56,815 nucleotides of DNA. Origin: Usnea hakonensis (taxonomy: Eukaryota; Ascomycota; Lecanoromycetes; Lecanorales; Parmeliaceae). The stretch spans positions 1 to 56,815 of the forward strand of contig BLJB01000023.1 in assembly GCA_013423325.1 (NCBI GenBank). Direction: 5' to 3'. How positions within the stretch are numbered: the first letter of the stretch is position 1; every line of letters starts with the position of its first letter. The position numbers and the translations under genes were made by a program. This document shows positions 9,664 to 19,013 of this stretch, piece by piece. The notes beneath the pieces are model-generated. The model was given only the letters and a program-made list of their open reading frames with translations. It was not told the DNA's origin and searched no databases.

Positions 9664-12600
9664 ATGTCTTCACCCGCTCCTCGTCGTTCTCGCCCAGCAT
9701 CAGTGCAAGGGACACCCCAAAATACCCGCCAGAATGTGCAGTCTTCGTCACCCCTCTTTTACCAGTCATCACCGGCTGCGCCAAACGGAAACCCAAATGG
9801 AAATGGAATTGGAAATGTCAACATGGACATCAGTTCGCCTCTGAAGCAGGTTTCAGCTGCTGGCAGTACTCCTCGAGCCCCCCCAGGCGGTAAGTCGAAA
9901 CCTTGTAAGGGACCACAGTTGCTGATTCCGCAGATTCATCCCCAATCCGCTACGCATCATCGTCCAGTCCAACGCGAGCGGCCGCCAATGGAGACCAACA
10001 ACCTGATATACCTACAAGTAGCAGCGGTTTATTCGTCCGGTCTTCAAGATCATCTGCACCCGGCACGTCCGGGCTCAATAATTCGAGGCGAGGAGACATC
10101 CATTCCGACGTCTTTGGCTCAACGCCTGGGCGCCGGCGCCGACTGTTTGTCGACGAGAACGGCGTACCTGTACGAGATGGGGGTCCCTCCGACCCGGCAA
10201 CCTTTTCCAATCTCGATCCTAATACATCAGAAGCCGATGCCATTGGAGGCTCCTCTACGAGAATCATTTGGGGGACGAATATCTCCATCCAGGATACGAT
10301 GTCCACATTCAAGGAGTTTCTCTTGGGTTACCAGAAGAAGTACCGCATGTGGGCCGACGGTGCTACAGAGGAAGAGACCTCGGAGCCCGGGAGCGGAGGC
10401 AATGAAAGAGAGTACGTTGAGATGCTGAACAACATGCGCCAATTAGGAGTCACTGGACTTAATCTAGATGTCCGAAACCTCAAAGCGTTTCCATCTACTG
10501 TCAAGCTATGGCATCAGTTGCAAGCATATCCGCATGAAATTGTCCCGCTCATGGATCAAGCAATCAAGGATATCATAGTGGACCAAGCCGAGGATGAGAT
10601 GAACAGAATGAGATCAGAGCAACAACTGCAGCGCGCACAAGCAAGATCCGATAGCTCTATGCCAGCGGTGCCAAGCTCAGAGACAAGCGGACATGTAGAG
10701 CAGCAGTCAATGATGCCAGACTTGGTACAAGAAGCCGAAACAAAGGTTTATAAAGTGAAACCGTTTGGACTCGACAGCTCTGTGAACATGAGAGAATTGA
10801 ACCCGAACGGTGAGCACACGTGAGTAATTGACAAATCAGGCGATACTGATGTGAATGTAGACATGGACAAGATGGTCAGTATCAAGGGCCTTGTCATACG
10901 GACTACTCCAGTCATACCAGATATGAAAACAGGTACGACGGCAAAAAAAAGTCTCATCCAACGTAGAAGACTAACAAATTTCTCAGCCTTCTTCCGGTGC
11001 CAGGTCTGCAACCACGCAGTCAATGTCTCTCTCGATAGAGGAAAGATTGCGGAACCGACAAGATGCCCTCGACAAGCTTGTCAGTCACAGAATTCAATGC
11101 AAATCGTGCACAACCGTTGCGAATTTGCGGATAAGCAAGTCATTAAGCTTCAAGAGACCCCAGATAGCGTACCTGATGGTCAGACACCTCACTCAGTATC
11201 TCTATGCGCATATGAGGAGCTAGTCGATGTCTGCAAGGCAGGTGATCGCATCGAAGTCACTGGTATCTTTAGAAGCAACCCGGTCCGCATCAACCCAAGG
11301 CAGCGGACGATCAAGGCCCTGTTCAAAACATACATCGACGTTCTGCATATCCAGAAAGTCGACAAGAGGAGACTGGGCATTGATATCTCGACGGTTGAGC
11401 AGGAGCTCTCTGAGCAAGTCGCTGGTGACGTCGACCAGACTCGGAAAATCAGTGATGAAGAGGAGCAAAAAATAAAAGCTACCGCAGCCAGAGGTGACAT
11501 TTACGAGCTCTTGGCGAGGTCGTTGGCACCAAGTGTCTATGAGATGGATGATGTAAAAAAAGGAATCCTGCTTCAGCTGTTCGGAGGTACAAATAAATCA
11601 TTCGAGAAAGGAGGAAACCCAAAATATCGAGGAGATATCAACGTGCTGCTCTGCGGCGATCCCTCGACATCGAAATCCCAACTCTTGAAATACGTTCACA
11701 GAATCGCCCCCCGAGGAGTGTACACCAGCGGCAAAGGATCCTCGGCCGTTGGTCTTACAGCTTACGTTAGTCGAGACCCCGAAACAAGACAAGTGGTCCT
11801 CGAATCTGGGGCGCTGGTCCTGTCGGACGGAGGCGTCTGCTGCATTGACGAATTCGACAAGATGTCGGATTCGACCCGATCTGTTCTACACGAGGTGATG
11901 GAGCAGCAGACGGTTTCGATTGCTAAAGCTGGCATAATCACCACATTGAACGCTCGAACCAGCATTCTCGCATCCGCAAATCCGATTGGAAGCAAATACA
12001 ATGTCAATCTTCCGGTACCGCAAAACATTGATCTTCCACCAACGCTACTGTCTCGATTTGACTTGGTCTATCTTGTCCTCGATCACATTGACGAGCAAAT
12101 GGATCGACGTCTGGCACGTCATCTCGTGGGTATGTATCTCGAGGACACACCCGAAAACGCAAACGCCCAGGAAGTTCTCGTAAGTTGTGCCCCCCACCAG
12201 CTCAATGCCTAATCCCTAACTCATCCCAGCCCGTCGAGTTCTTGACATCCTACATCTCCTACGCCCGCGCAAAATGCCAGCCCAAAATCACCCAAGCCGC
12301 TTCCGAAGCCCTCGTCTCCGCGTACGTCCAAATGCGCAAATTGGGAGAAGACGTGCGCGCCGCCGAACGCCGCATCACGGCCACGACCCGTCAGCTGGAA
12401 TCCATGATCCGCTTATCCGAAGCGCACGCCAAGATGCGCTTAGCCGACGAAGTCACGGCCAACGACGTCAACGAAGCCGTGCGACTGATCAAATCCGCGC
12501 TTAAGCAAGCCGCCACAGACGCGAGAACGGGCTTGATCGACATGGGCCTGTTGACCGAAGGGACCAGCGCGAGCGAGAGACGCCGCAAGTCGGATTTGAA

Positions 12601-12814
12601 AAAGGCGATTACGGATTTACTGGATGAGATGACTAGATCCGGGGGATCGGCTAGGTACAGTGAGGTGTATAGGCGGGTCGGTGAGTTGGGGAGCGCGCAG
12701 GTGGAAGGGACGGAGTTTGCGGAGGCGTTGCGAAGTCTGGAGCAAGAGGGTCAGGTCGTTGTGGGTGGGGAAGGCCCTCGGAGGAATATTAGACGGGTTA
12801 CTGGCGTCTCTTAG
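9664..12814 (+). CDS. mcm4: DNA replication licensing factor Mcm4 (MCM2-7 helicase subunit)
   Basis: Five exons: 9664-9889, 9934-10809, 10861-10932, 10987-12179, 12230-12814; product 983 aa. Introns are 44-54 nt. Junctions restore conserved text: RELNPND|MDKMVSIKG at intron 2 and PDMKTAFFRCQVC at intron 3. The N terminus is Ser/Pro-rich with SP motifs (likely kinase sites). A zinc finger C-x2-C-x18-C-x4-C starts at residue 396. The AAA+ core has Walker A GDPSTSKSQLL (Lys621), Walker B CCIDEFDKM (Asp679-Glu680), the sensor ASANP and the Arg finger LLSRFD (Arg748), followed by a C-terminal winged-helix-like region. It works in the hexameric replicative helicase in the nucleus. Intron 3 (54 nt) has no stop and keeps frame if retained. 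This core gene marks the edge of the accessory region. Confidence 0.95.
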
Positions 12815-13833
12815 ATCTCGGTTTTCTCGTTGCTCGTTCGTGGTGTTGTTGTAGGTATTGCTTTTGAAACGGTCAGAGAGGCAATGGATTCCCTGGTGTA
12901 GAATACACAAGGGGTATCCCAAAACCCTGATGTTACAACCCTTGGTCTTTCCCACTCAGTGAATACTCCCATCCAATGCTCGCTATCTACGAGCACTAGG
13001 AATCTCAAATCCTAAGGACTTCGCCTGATACCAGAAACATGGAACTCCCAGCCCCGTATAGAAACTTTCCGACCGGAAAAATGTGAAGGACCCGACAACT
13101 CTGCTTGTGCAAAGGCGTTTTTCCACCTGGAAGAAGAATTGTGTACTAACAGCACCCGGCGTCCCATACACTACGACCGGTTTATATACACTTGAGATGC
13201 ACTCCAACGCGTTTACTACACAGTTGAACCCCCCCATCAGACCTATCCTCCCCAACTCTGCGCCCTTCAAACACAGTTCCCTCCCCCCCTCCCCCCAATC
13301 CCCAGTCCCACACCCTCAACGCCACATCCCATCCACCCTCCCATTCCCTCCTTCATAGCAAACACAGTATCATTCCTCAGCGAGGACTTTTGCAAACGGA
13401 ACGTCCTCCAGCGAATACAAACCACCCGACATCATCTTCCGCGGTGATATCTACCAACAATCCCGTGTACACGATCCTTCACCAGAGCCGCGCATAGAAA
13501 CAACATTGGAACTTTCGGTACGTACGTGCTGGATGTGAGATTCCCGGGATTGTGTACTGGACTTGGGATGCCTTGTCCTCGTCGCCGCGGTGTCGTTTTG
13601 TGTTTCTTGTCACAAGAAGGGTTGGGAGATTTGCATGTTGTGCAGATTTTCGGGAAGGAGCACAATCCAGGAACGGCCTACTATTCATCTGCTTATTGGA
13701 CCCCAATTCAGGCTGCCATGCACACAAATACGCTGGGTGTTGCGTGTATACTGAAAGTAAAGTGGCCAGTCTTGAACTGCGCCTGCAGTACTGATACCCC
13801 TGGCTTTTTTTTTTTTGGTTTTGGAACAGGGGT
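12815..13833. other. Intergenic; coding-like scraps of unknown nature
   Basis: No family recognised. A plus-strand frame at about 13366-13530 contains SSEYKPPDIIFRGDIYQQSR and ends at a possible GTACGT donor near 13518. A second frame (13526-13837) follows. They could be exons of a small unknown gene or debris linked to the relic at 13834. A pyrimidine-rich tract (13250-13345) and a T12 run (13806-13817) are present. Confidence 0.3.
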
Positions 13834-13920
13834 TTGATTGAGGCCGCTTATCGAAATGCTTGTGACTTAAGGTGGTTGCCTGGTGTCGTTCTTCTTACTG
13901 TAGACAGGGGCGATGTGTAT
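13834..13920 (+). pseudogene. Relic of exon 1 of a LovD/beta-lactamase-like gene
   Basis: The frame reads IEAAYRNACDLRWLPGVVLL, followed by TVDRGD. It aligns with EAAYRNACASGSLPGVVLL plus ATDKDG in exon 1 of the intact gene at 14290. Nucleotide similarity continues to the donor (GATGTGTATCAT against GGTATGTGTCAT). Nothing resembling exons 2-4 follows before the intact gene, so this is a truncated duplicate without catalytic residues. Confidence 0.75.
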
Positions 13921-14289
13921 CATTCTACAGCCGAAAGATCTCTCCCTAGCCGCTCCTAATTACTGGGGTCTCTTGACCTCATGTGCCCGTTGCTCATTTA
14001 CGTTGATGTAGTAGCTCATGCTTCTTTCTTTAGCGGTCAGGGTGGCAATTAATTGATAGGTGTTAGGTATTCGGTTAGTTTTAGAGATCTGACTGTATTT
14101 CAGGAAATAAACATTCACTGTTGCCTTGGCCGTCAGCCGACTATTGCTTATATCTTGTACTTCCATTGTTATTCTTCCAACATTCATCCAGGAACACTGC
14201 GAACTTGTATTCCTTTTGTCGGGTGCGTCGACAAATTCTTCTCGTGCTGTGCACTTCAGTGCTGATCCTCTTAACTTTGTCTTGTGAAC
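13921..14289. promoter_or_regulatory. Upstream region of the LovD-like gene
   Basis: 369 bp between the exon-1 relic and the intact start codon. No TATA box or strong operator is recognised; part is AT-rich. Confidence 0.35.
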
Positions 14290-15667
14290 ATGGAATCGGT
14301 CGAGGCAGCATATCGAAATGCCTGTGCCTCGGGTTCATTGCCTGGTGTCGTTCTCCTGGCTACCGACAAAGACGGTATGTGTCATGATAGCGTCAAATAA
14401 ATTTGGTCTATGCAACGGCTTTTGACTTTCCCTTAGGCACTTTCGAGTACAAAAAGGCAATGGGTTTCCGATCCACGAAGCCTGAAAACGCGGCTAAACC
14501 GATAGAGCCAAGCACGATTTTGGCCATGGCATCATGCACCAAGCTTATGACCGCAATTTCCGTACTCCAATGTGTCGAACGTGGCCTTTTCGACCTTGAC
14601 GAGGATGTTGCGCGGATCCTTCCGGAGTTGAAGAACGTTGAGATAATCTCCAATTCTGCGGGCGACAATGATTCTCCAACATTGAGGCCGAAGAAGACTC
14701 CTATTACATTAAGGTAAATTTGACTATTTGCACCGCCTTAATTGAGGACCCAAGGTGACCAGTGCTCAAGACTTTTGCTTACACATTCTTCCGGGCTGAG
14801 CTACGATCTTTTAAGCCCCTCCCTCTTCAAATGGCGTACAGATCGCGGTGAGACTCCATGGTCGGCCTCCACTATCGAAGCGCGCTGCAACAGCCCCTTG
14901 GTGTTTGAACCGGGGACGAGCTGGATGTATGGAATGGGAGCGGAGTGGGCAGGTAAGATGGTCGAACGCGCAACCGCAGAAACTCTTGAGACATACATGT
15001 CCAAATATATTTGGGGTCCTCTTCACCTAAAGGACGTAACGTTTTGGCCGGCCCAGAATGCACATATGAATGACCGAGTGGCCGATGTCAGTATGTTGGA
15101 TGAGACAGGGAAGGCAGTGCCCATTGCAGGTTTTGATCTCATCAACGGGTCGACTGACTGCCTTGGTGGCAGTGGAATATTCGCATCCGCACAAGATTTT
15201 ATGGCTCTAATGAAAGCTGTGTTGGTGGGGGATCCGAGGCTTTTGAAGGAGAAGTCGTACAAGGAACTCTTCAGGCCACAACTGAGCGAACCAAGCGAGC
15301 AAGCATTACACATCTTGCTGGAGGGTGACAGCGTGCTGTACAATGACCTTGGAGGTAATGTCCCGCTATCTGGGCAGAAATCTTGGAGTCTCGGTGGTCT
15401 TCTGTCACTGGATAGGTATCATGGGTGGATGGGAAGGAACACTCTTCTCTGGCAGGGTATGCCCAACATCAGATGGGTATGTTTGCAATCCGAGAATCGT
15501 TTCGGAGACACTGCTGATCGCTACAGTTCATCGATAGGGAGGTGGGTCTGTGTGGATTAGTCGCGCCTCAGCTGATAGCACGAGAGTCTCCGGTCATGCC
15601 AAACATATCCGCGCAGTACCAAAAGCAGATATACGCTGCTTTCGCGGCGTCGAGATCGGGGATGTAA
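14290..15667 (+). CDS. Beta-lactamase-family serine hydrolase / LovD-like acyltransferase
   Basis: Four exons: 14290-14374, 14437-14713, 14771-15476, 15527-15667; product 402 aa. Introns are 62, 57 and 50 nt; joins give DKDGTFEYKKAMG, ITLRLLLTHSSG and PNIRWFIDREVG. The SxxK motif is SCTK (Ser61, Lys64). A conserved tail GLLSLD...MPNIRWFIDRE is typical of the fungal class-C beta-lactamase-like group. This fold covers esterases, amidases and acyltransferases such as LovD, which moves an acyl group onto a polyketide alcohol. No signal peptide, so cytosolic. It sits 3.3 kb from the end of the PKS-NRPS gene, and part of it is duplicated as a relic upstream. Acyl transfer or ester hydrolysis on the pathway product is plausible but unproven. 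Confidence 0.88.
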
Positions 15668-16295
15668 TGGTTCATATCCGCAATGAGTTTGGCTTGGCGC
15701 CGGGGGACGAACAAAGAGACTGACGATTGCAAAAGTCAAGACCCTTTGAAGGAAAGATGTTTGCATTGAAGTACAACCCATAGTATCTTATCCTATTCGG
15801 TCTTTCCAGAGTCTCTGATTTGGTCTTTTCCCTTCTATGTCGTTGGCAATCAATCAGTCGTGCTGTAAGGATAGTAAGTCTAGAAGCAGAAACGTATTGG
15901 GGTACTAGAATTGAAACGATGTTGAACCCGAAGAAGACGTAAATTCTTGAATAACTCTCGGAGCGGCGGAGAGGTATCCAGCTCGTGAAGTATATGCAGC
16001 ACACTGAGACTGTCTTGCGGTATGGAGCAGTATTGTTTCACGATACATTTATCGTCTCTAGAAGGTATCGATAACAGGCTTGCCGCTCGTGCTGCAGTCA
16101 GACGGGCGGCTGAAGTACCCGCCGCCTCCCTCCCTTTCACAATGCAATCACGGGATTCAGTAAATACAAGGTAAGTAGGTAGTCATCGCTGTGCACGGCC
16201 AAAAGTATAATACCTTACCTACGAGTTGTGACGCATTAATTGATGTCTCCTAAGTCCGGACTGGACATAGCTTAAGTCCGGGCCGAGAACCCGAA
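15668..16295. other. Intergenic between LovD-like and NmrA-like genes
   Basis: No gene recognised; the minus-strand frame 16140-15880 has no family features. Two TAAGTCCGG repeats lie at about 16252 and 16272, in the distal promoter of the NmrA-like gene. Confidence 0.4.
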
Positions 16296-16390
16296 TATAA
16301 GGCAAGGTAAGGTAAGGCAATGCCATTAATACCTAAAGTACCTCATATCTACTTGTACCACTCTATCTACCTTACCTTACCTTACCTTAA
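16296..16390. repeat. Inverted (CCTTA)n / (TAAGG)n repeat in NmrA-like promoter
   Basis: AAGGCAAGGTAAGGTAAGG near 16299-16317 faces CTACCTTACCTTACCTTACC near 16367-16386, about 50 bp apart. The arms could pair as a cruciform or hairpin. The element ends about 155 bp before the ATG at 16544. The same pentamer occurs singly near 2140 and 6060. Confidence 0.65.
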
Positions 16391-16543
16391 CCTGACTCTT
16401 CACATCACCTTTGCCAGTAGCAATATCCTGCATCTCTGGATTGTACGTGCGTCATTTGACTGCAAGCGAACAAACAGCAAACACTTTCGACACTTTTTGA
16501 CACTCTTCACTCATTCTTCTTTCAATCCTGCTCCTTCATCACA

Positions 16544-17581
16544 ATGGCTGCCAAGAAGGTCATTGTCGTCGTTGGTGCTACTGGCAGACAAGGAAGTAGC
16601 GTTGTCAATACTTTCCTTGGCCTGTCCAACTGGCACGTCCGTGCCATGACTCGCAATCCGTCCTCCGAAACTGCGCAAGCACTGAACACCAGAGGCGAGA
16701 AGATCCAAAAAGAGACGCTCTCATTCGTGACCGATCAATGCTGACATCCAAAAGGTGTGGAAGTTGTGAAGGCTGACCTGGCGGACCCGGCATCCCTTAC
16801 CACTGCCTTTGCCAATGCCAATGCCATTTTCCTTAATACCGACTTCTGGACAGTCTTCTACCCGGCCAAGGCGGCCCTAGAGGCTGAGGGAAAAGATGTG
16901 ACTGCTGCAAGTCACACGGCATTTGACGCCGAGACTACGTACGGAAAGAACGCCGCCGAAGCAGCAGCCAAAGTGCCAACGCTCGAGCGGATCGTCGTCT
17001 CAGCCTTGGGATCTGTCAGCACAAGTGGCAAATATTCACGTTCGCTACATCCGGAGGCCAAGGACTGGATCGTCAAATATATCGAGCGTGAACAGGCGGC
17101 GCTGGCCAAGAAGATGTCGGTTGTTTACCTTGGTGCGTATAGCACGAATCGTATGCTAGTACCGACACTCGACAAAGGCACTGGCAAGTACAAATTTCTT
17201 TTGCCGATTCACGAGCATACGCATCTACCGGTGATCGACCCGCAAAGATCTACTGGACTTTTCGTACGCGAATTGATCGAGGATGAGGCGCCCGGGATCA
17301 AATTACTGGCATACGATAGCGATCTCACCATTGGCCAGATAGTAGAAACTTGGTCCCGAGCAAGCGGCAAAGAGGCCGCGCTTGTGCCTGTGACTACCCA
17401 GGATATGCACAAGATGGGTGCGCTATGGGAGCACCTCGATGCCATCGACTTTCTTAATGGACACGACTATGAGGCCAGTGTACCTGGAATTATCAGGCCG
17501 CCGCAGTTGAAGACGAATGTTAAAACCAAGCCATTTGAGGAATGGCTGAAGGAGAAAAGTTGGGATGGTGTGCTGGCTTGA
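16544..17581 (+). CDS. NmrA-like family NAD(P)-binding protein
   Basis: Two exons, 16544-16694 and 16755-17581; 325 aa. The join gives NTRGVEVVKADLADP, the usual text after the first strand-helix-strand of NmrA proteins. The N terminus VVVGATGRQGSS carries the GxxGxxG Rossmann loop (residues 11-17). The family lacks the SDR catalytic Tyr-x3-Lys and includes redox sensors and some tailoring enzymes. The 60-nt intron starts with GC (GCGAGA at 16695) and ends AAAG, with a good branch site TGCTGAC about 10 nt before the acceptor, making it a GC-AG intron. No GT donor near the junction keeps the frame. Lies on the side of the PKS-NRPS gene where tailoring genes are expected. Role unknown. Confidence 0.88.
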
Positions 17582-18020
17582 GCAGCTTAGACTGTTACAG
17601 CTCTACTGTCTTGCATCCAGCCGATCTGACGTGCCACACAGGCAACTCTCACTTTAGTCCGGATCGCTTTCAAGTAAAAATTTGCTTTTGCCTAAGGCTG
17701 ATTGACTCAATTGAGATGTCTTTTACGTAATGAGATCTTAGCAGGGATATGTCAGGAATGTAATGAATGAGCTAGTAACTTGCTTAGCAATATGTGGAAT
17801 ACAGCCTCCGTCGAGAGACAGTCGTTAAATTCCGTCTCCAGAATTGTCCAGTATATTGGAGGAATCAGCTGGTTCTTCTCGGAACCTACACAACGCCTTA
17901 TCCTGCCCAGCCGAGGTAGCCATGTAGCAATACAATAATACAGGGAAATGCGCCGATATCTTATAAGACCACCGACTCTCCGAGAAGCACGTTACGTCTG
18001 CTAGTATGGCATTATATTGA
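17582..18020. other. Intergenic upstream of the multicopper-oxidase relic
   Basis: Searched for the copper-binding blocks (HCHIDWH-like) that should precede the relic; none seen in any frame. One more AGTCCGG heptamer near 17656. Confidence 0.4.
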
Positions 18021-18444
18021 TTTCCGGGAACATCTAAATACTATGTTCTTAAGGGGAGAAAAAGAGCTTCCTGGAACGATGCTGATTCGTGCGGAAATGA
18101 CAAGGACTTCCTGAACCTGACGGGAGCTCCGGATCCGCTGCCGGAAGGCTCCACGGCGAGGGGTATCGTCGCGCTTGTGTTTAGTTGTCTGAGCGCGTTG
18201 TTGGGCATGGCTGTTATTTCCTGGTGAGGAATCGCTTTTTTCTTCTCTCCCTCCTCTGCTCTTGCTTGTCCTTTCTAATGAATGCCGTCTCTTTTTTCCC
18301 CTCTTCTTCTACTTCCTACCAATACGTGCTGATATCCATTCGTGCCGGTATAGGTACGGCGCTGGCGAAATCGGCAAGCATTCACCGGGCAAGGGTACAA
18401 GAGAGGCGATCGCAGCCGCGGGAATCGATGCCGCTGAGAGGTGA
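18021..18444 (+). pseudogene. C-terminal exons of a membrane-anchored multicopper-oxidase-like protein (5' truncated)
   Basis: An open segment 18021-18223 reads ...NDKDFLNLTGAPDPLPEG, followed by TARGIVALVFSCLSALLGM, one hydrophobic helix. It splices over a 130-nt intron (18224-18353, GTGAGG...TATAG) to YGAGEIGKHSPGKGTREA and a stop at 18444. This pattern (PLPEGxTxRGIVALVFS, single membrane helix, short basic tail) is what I associate with the C terminus of Fet3-type or laccase-like fungal multicopper oxidases. The copper domains are absent upstream and a stop sits at 18018-18020, so the gene is a truncated remnant. The family call rests on the tail only; another membrane-anchored enzyme is possible. 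Confidence 0.5.
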
Positions 18445-19013
18445 AATGATTGGTTTAATGGTATCCTCGCTTTGCTCTCTCACACTCGTTGACTCCTTTT
18501 CTATATACGCTTGCCGGTTTGTTTGCTTGCTTGCTTGCTTTATCCCGTCTCGGCGGACTCGAGTCGGCAATTTGACGGTATACTCTGAGACGTGATGAAA
18601 CTCTGCGAATACGTGGTGGTTTTACTTTCGCTTTGCTGTGGATTTCTCAGGCTAGCTGGCTTTTTCTTTCCGAGACACTTTTGCTATGAGATCTCTTTAG
18701 ATTAATGCGATAGAGAGAGTAAGTAGTGTACAGTCAGGGTTAATTCCTATATGGAATGGCTAGCAAATGCTACTACAATTACAACCGCCAAATCCATGAC
18801 AAGCTTTTGTGTAGGTATTTTTCTAGTACGACGGCGTGCAATATAGACCTGATTAGACAAGATACTTGTACGGTACCTGGTCTTTCCTCCAAGGAAAAAA
18901 AAAAAAAAACAAAGGCTTCGATATCGTCAAAGTAGATCCGTGACCGAGAAGTCGAGGGTTCGAAAACCAAGGCAAGCCGACCAGAAATCAGATGATGAGA
19001 AGGGATGCTTCTA
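18445..19013. other. 3' flank of the PKS-NRPS gene
   Basis: Holds a (TTGC)4 microsatellite near 18522-18541 and an A15 run near 18896-18910. No gene recognised. This is the downstream region of the minus-strand PKS-NRPS. Confidence 0.4.

Noticed and set aside
9523..10428. 301-codon plus-strand ORF
   Set aside because: Shares the start of MCM4 but runs through intron 1 in a wrong frame; splicing at 9890-9933 gives the conserved Mcm4 sequence.
12983..13270. 95-codon minus-strand ORF downstream of MCM4
   Set aside because: No family features; probably part of the 3' flank.
18940..18985. GGGTTCGAAAACC resembling a tRNA T-arm
   Set aside because: Stem mismatches and no D or anticodon arms upstream.
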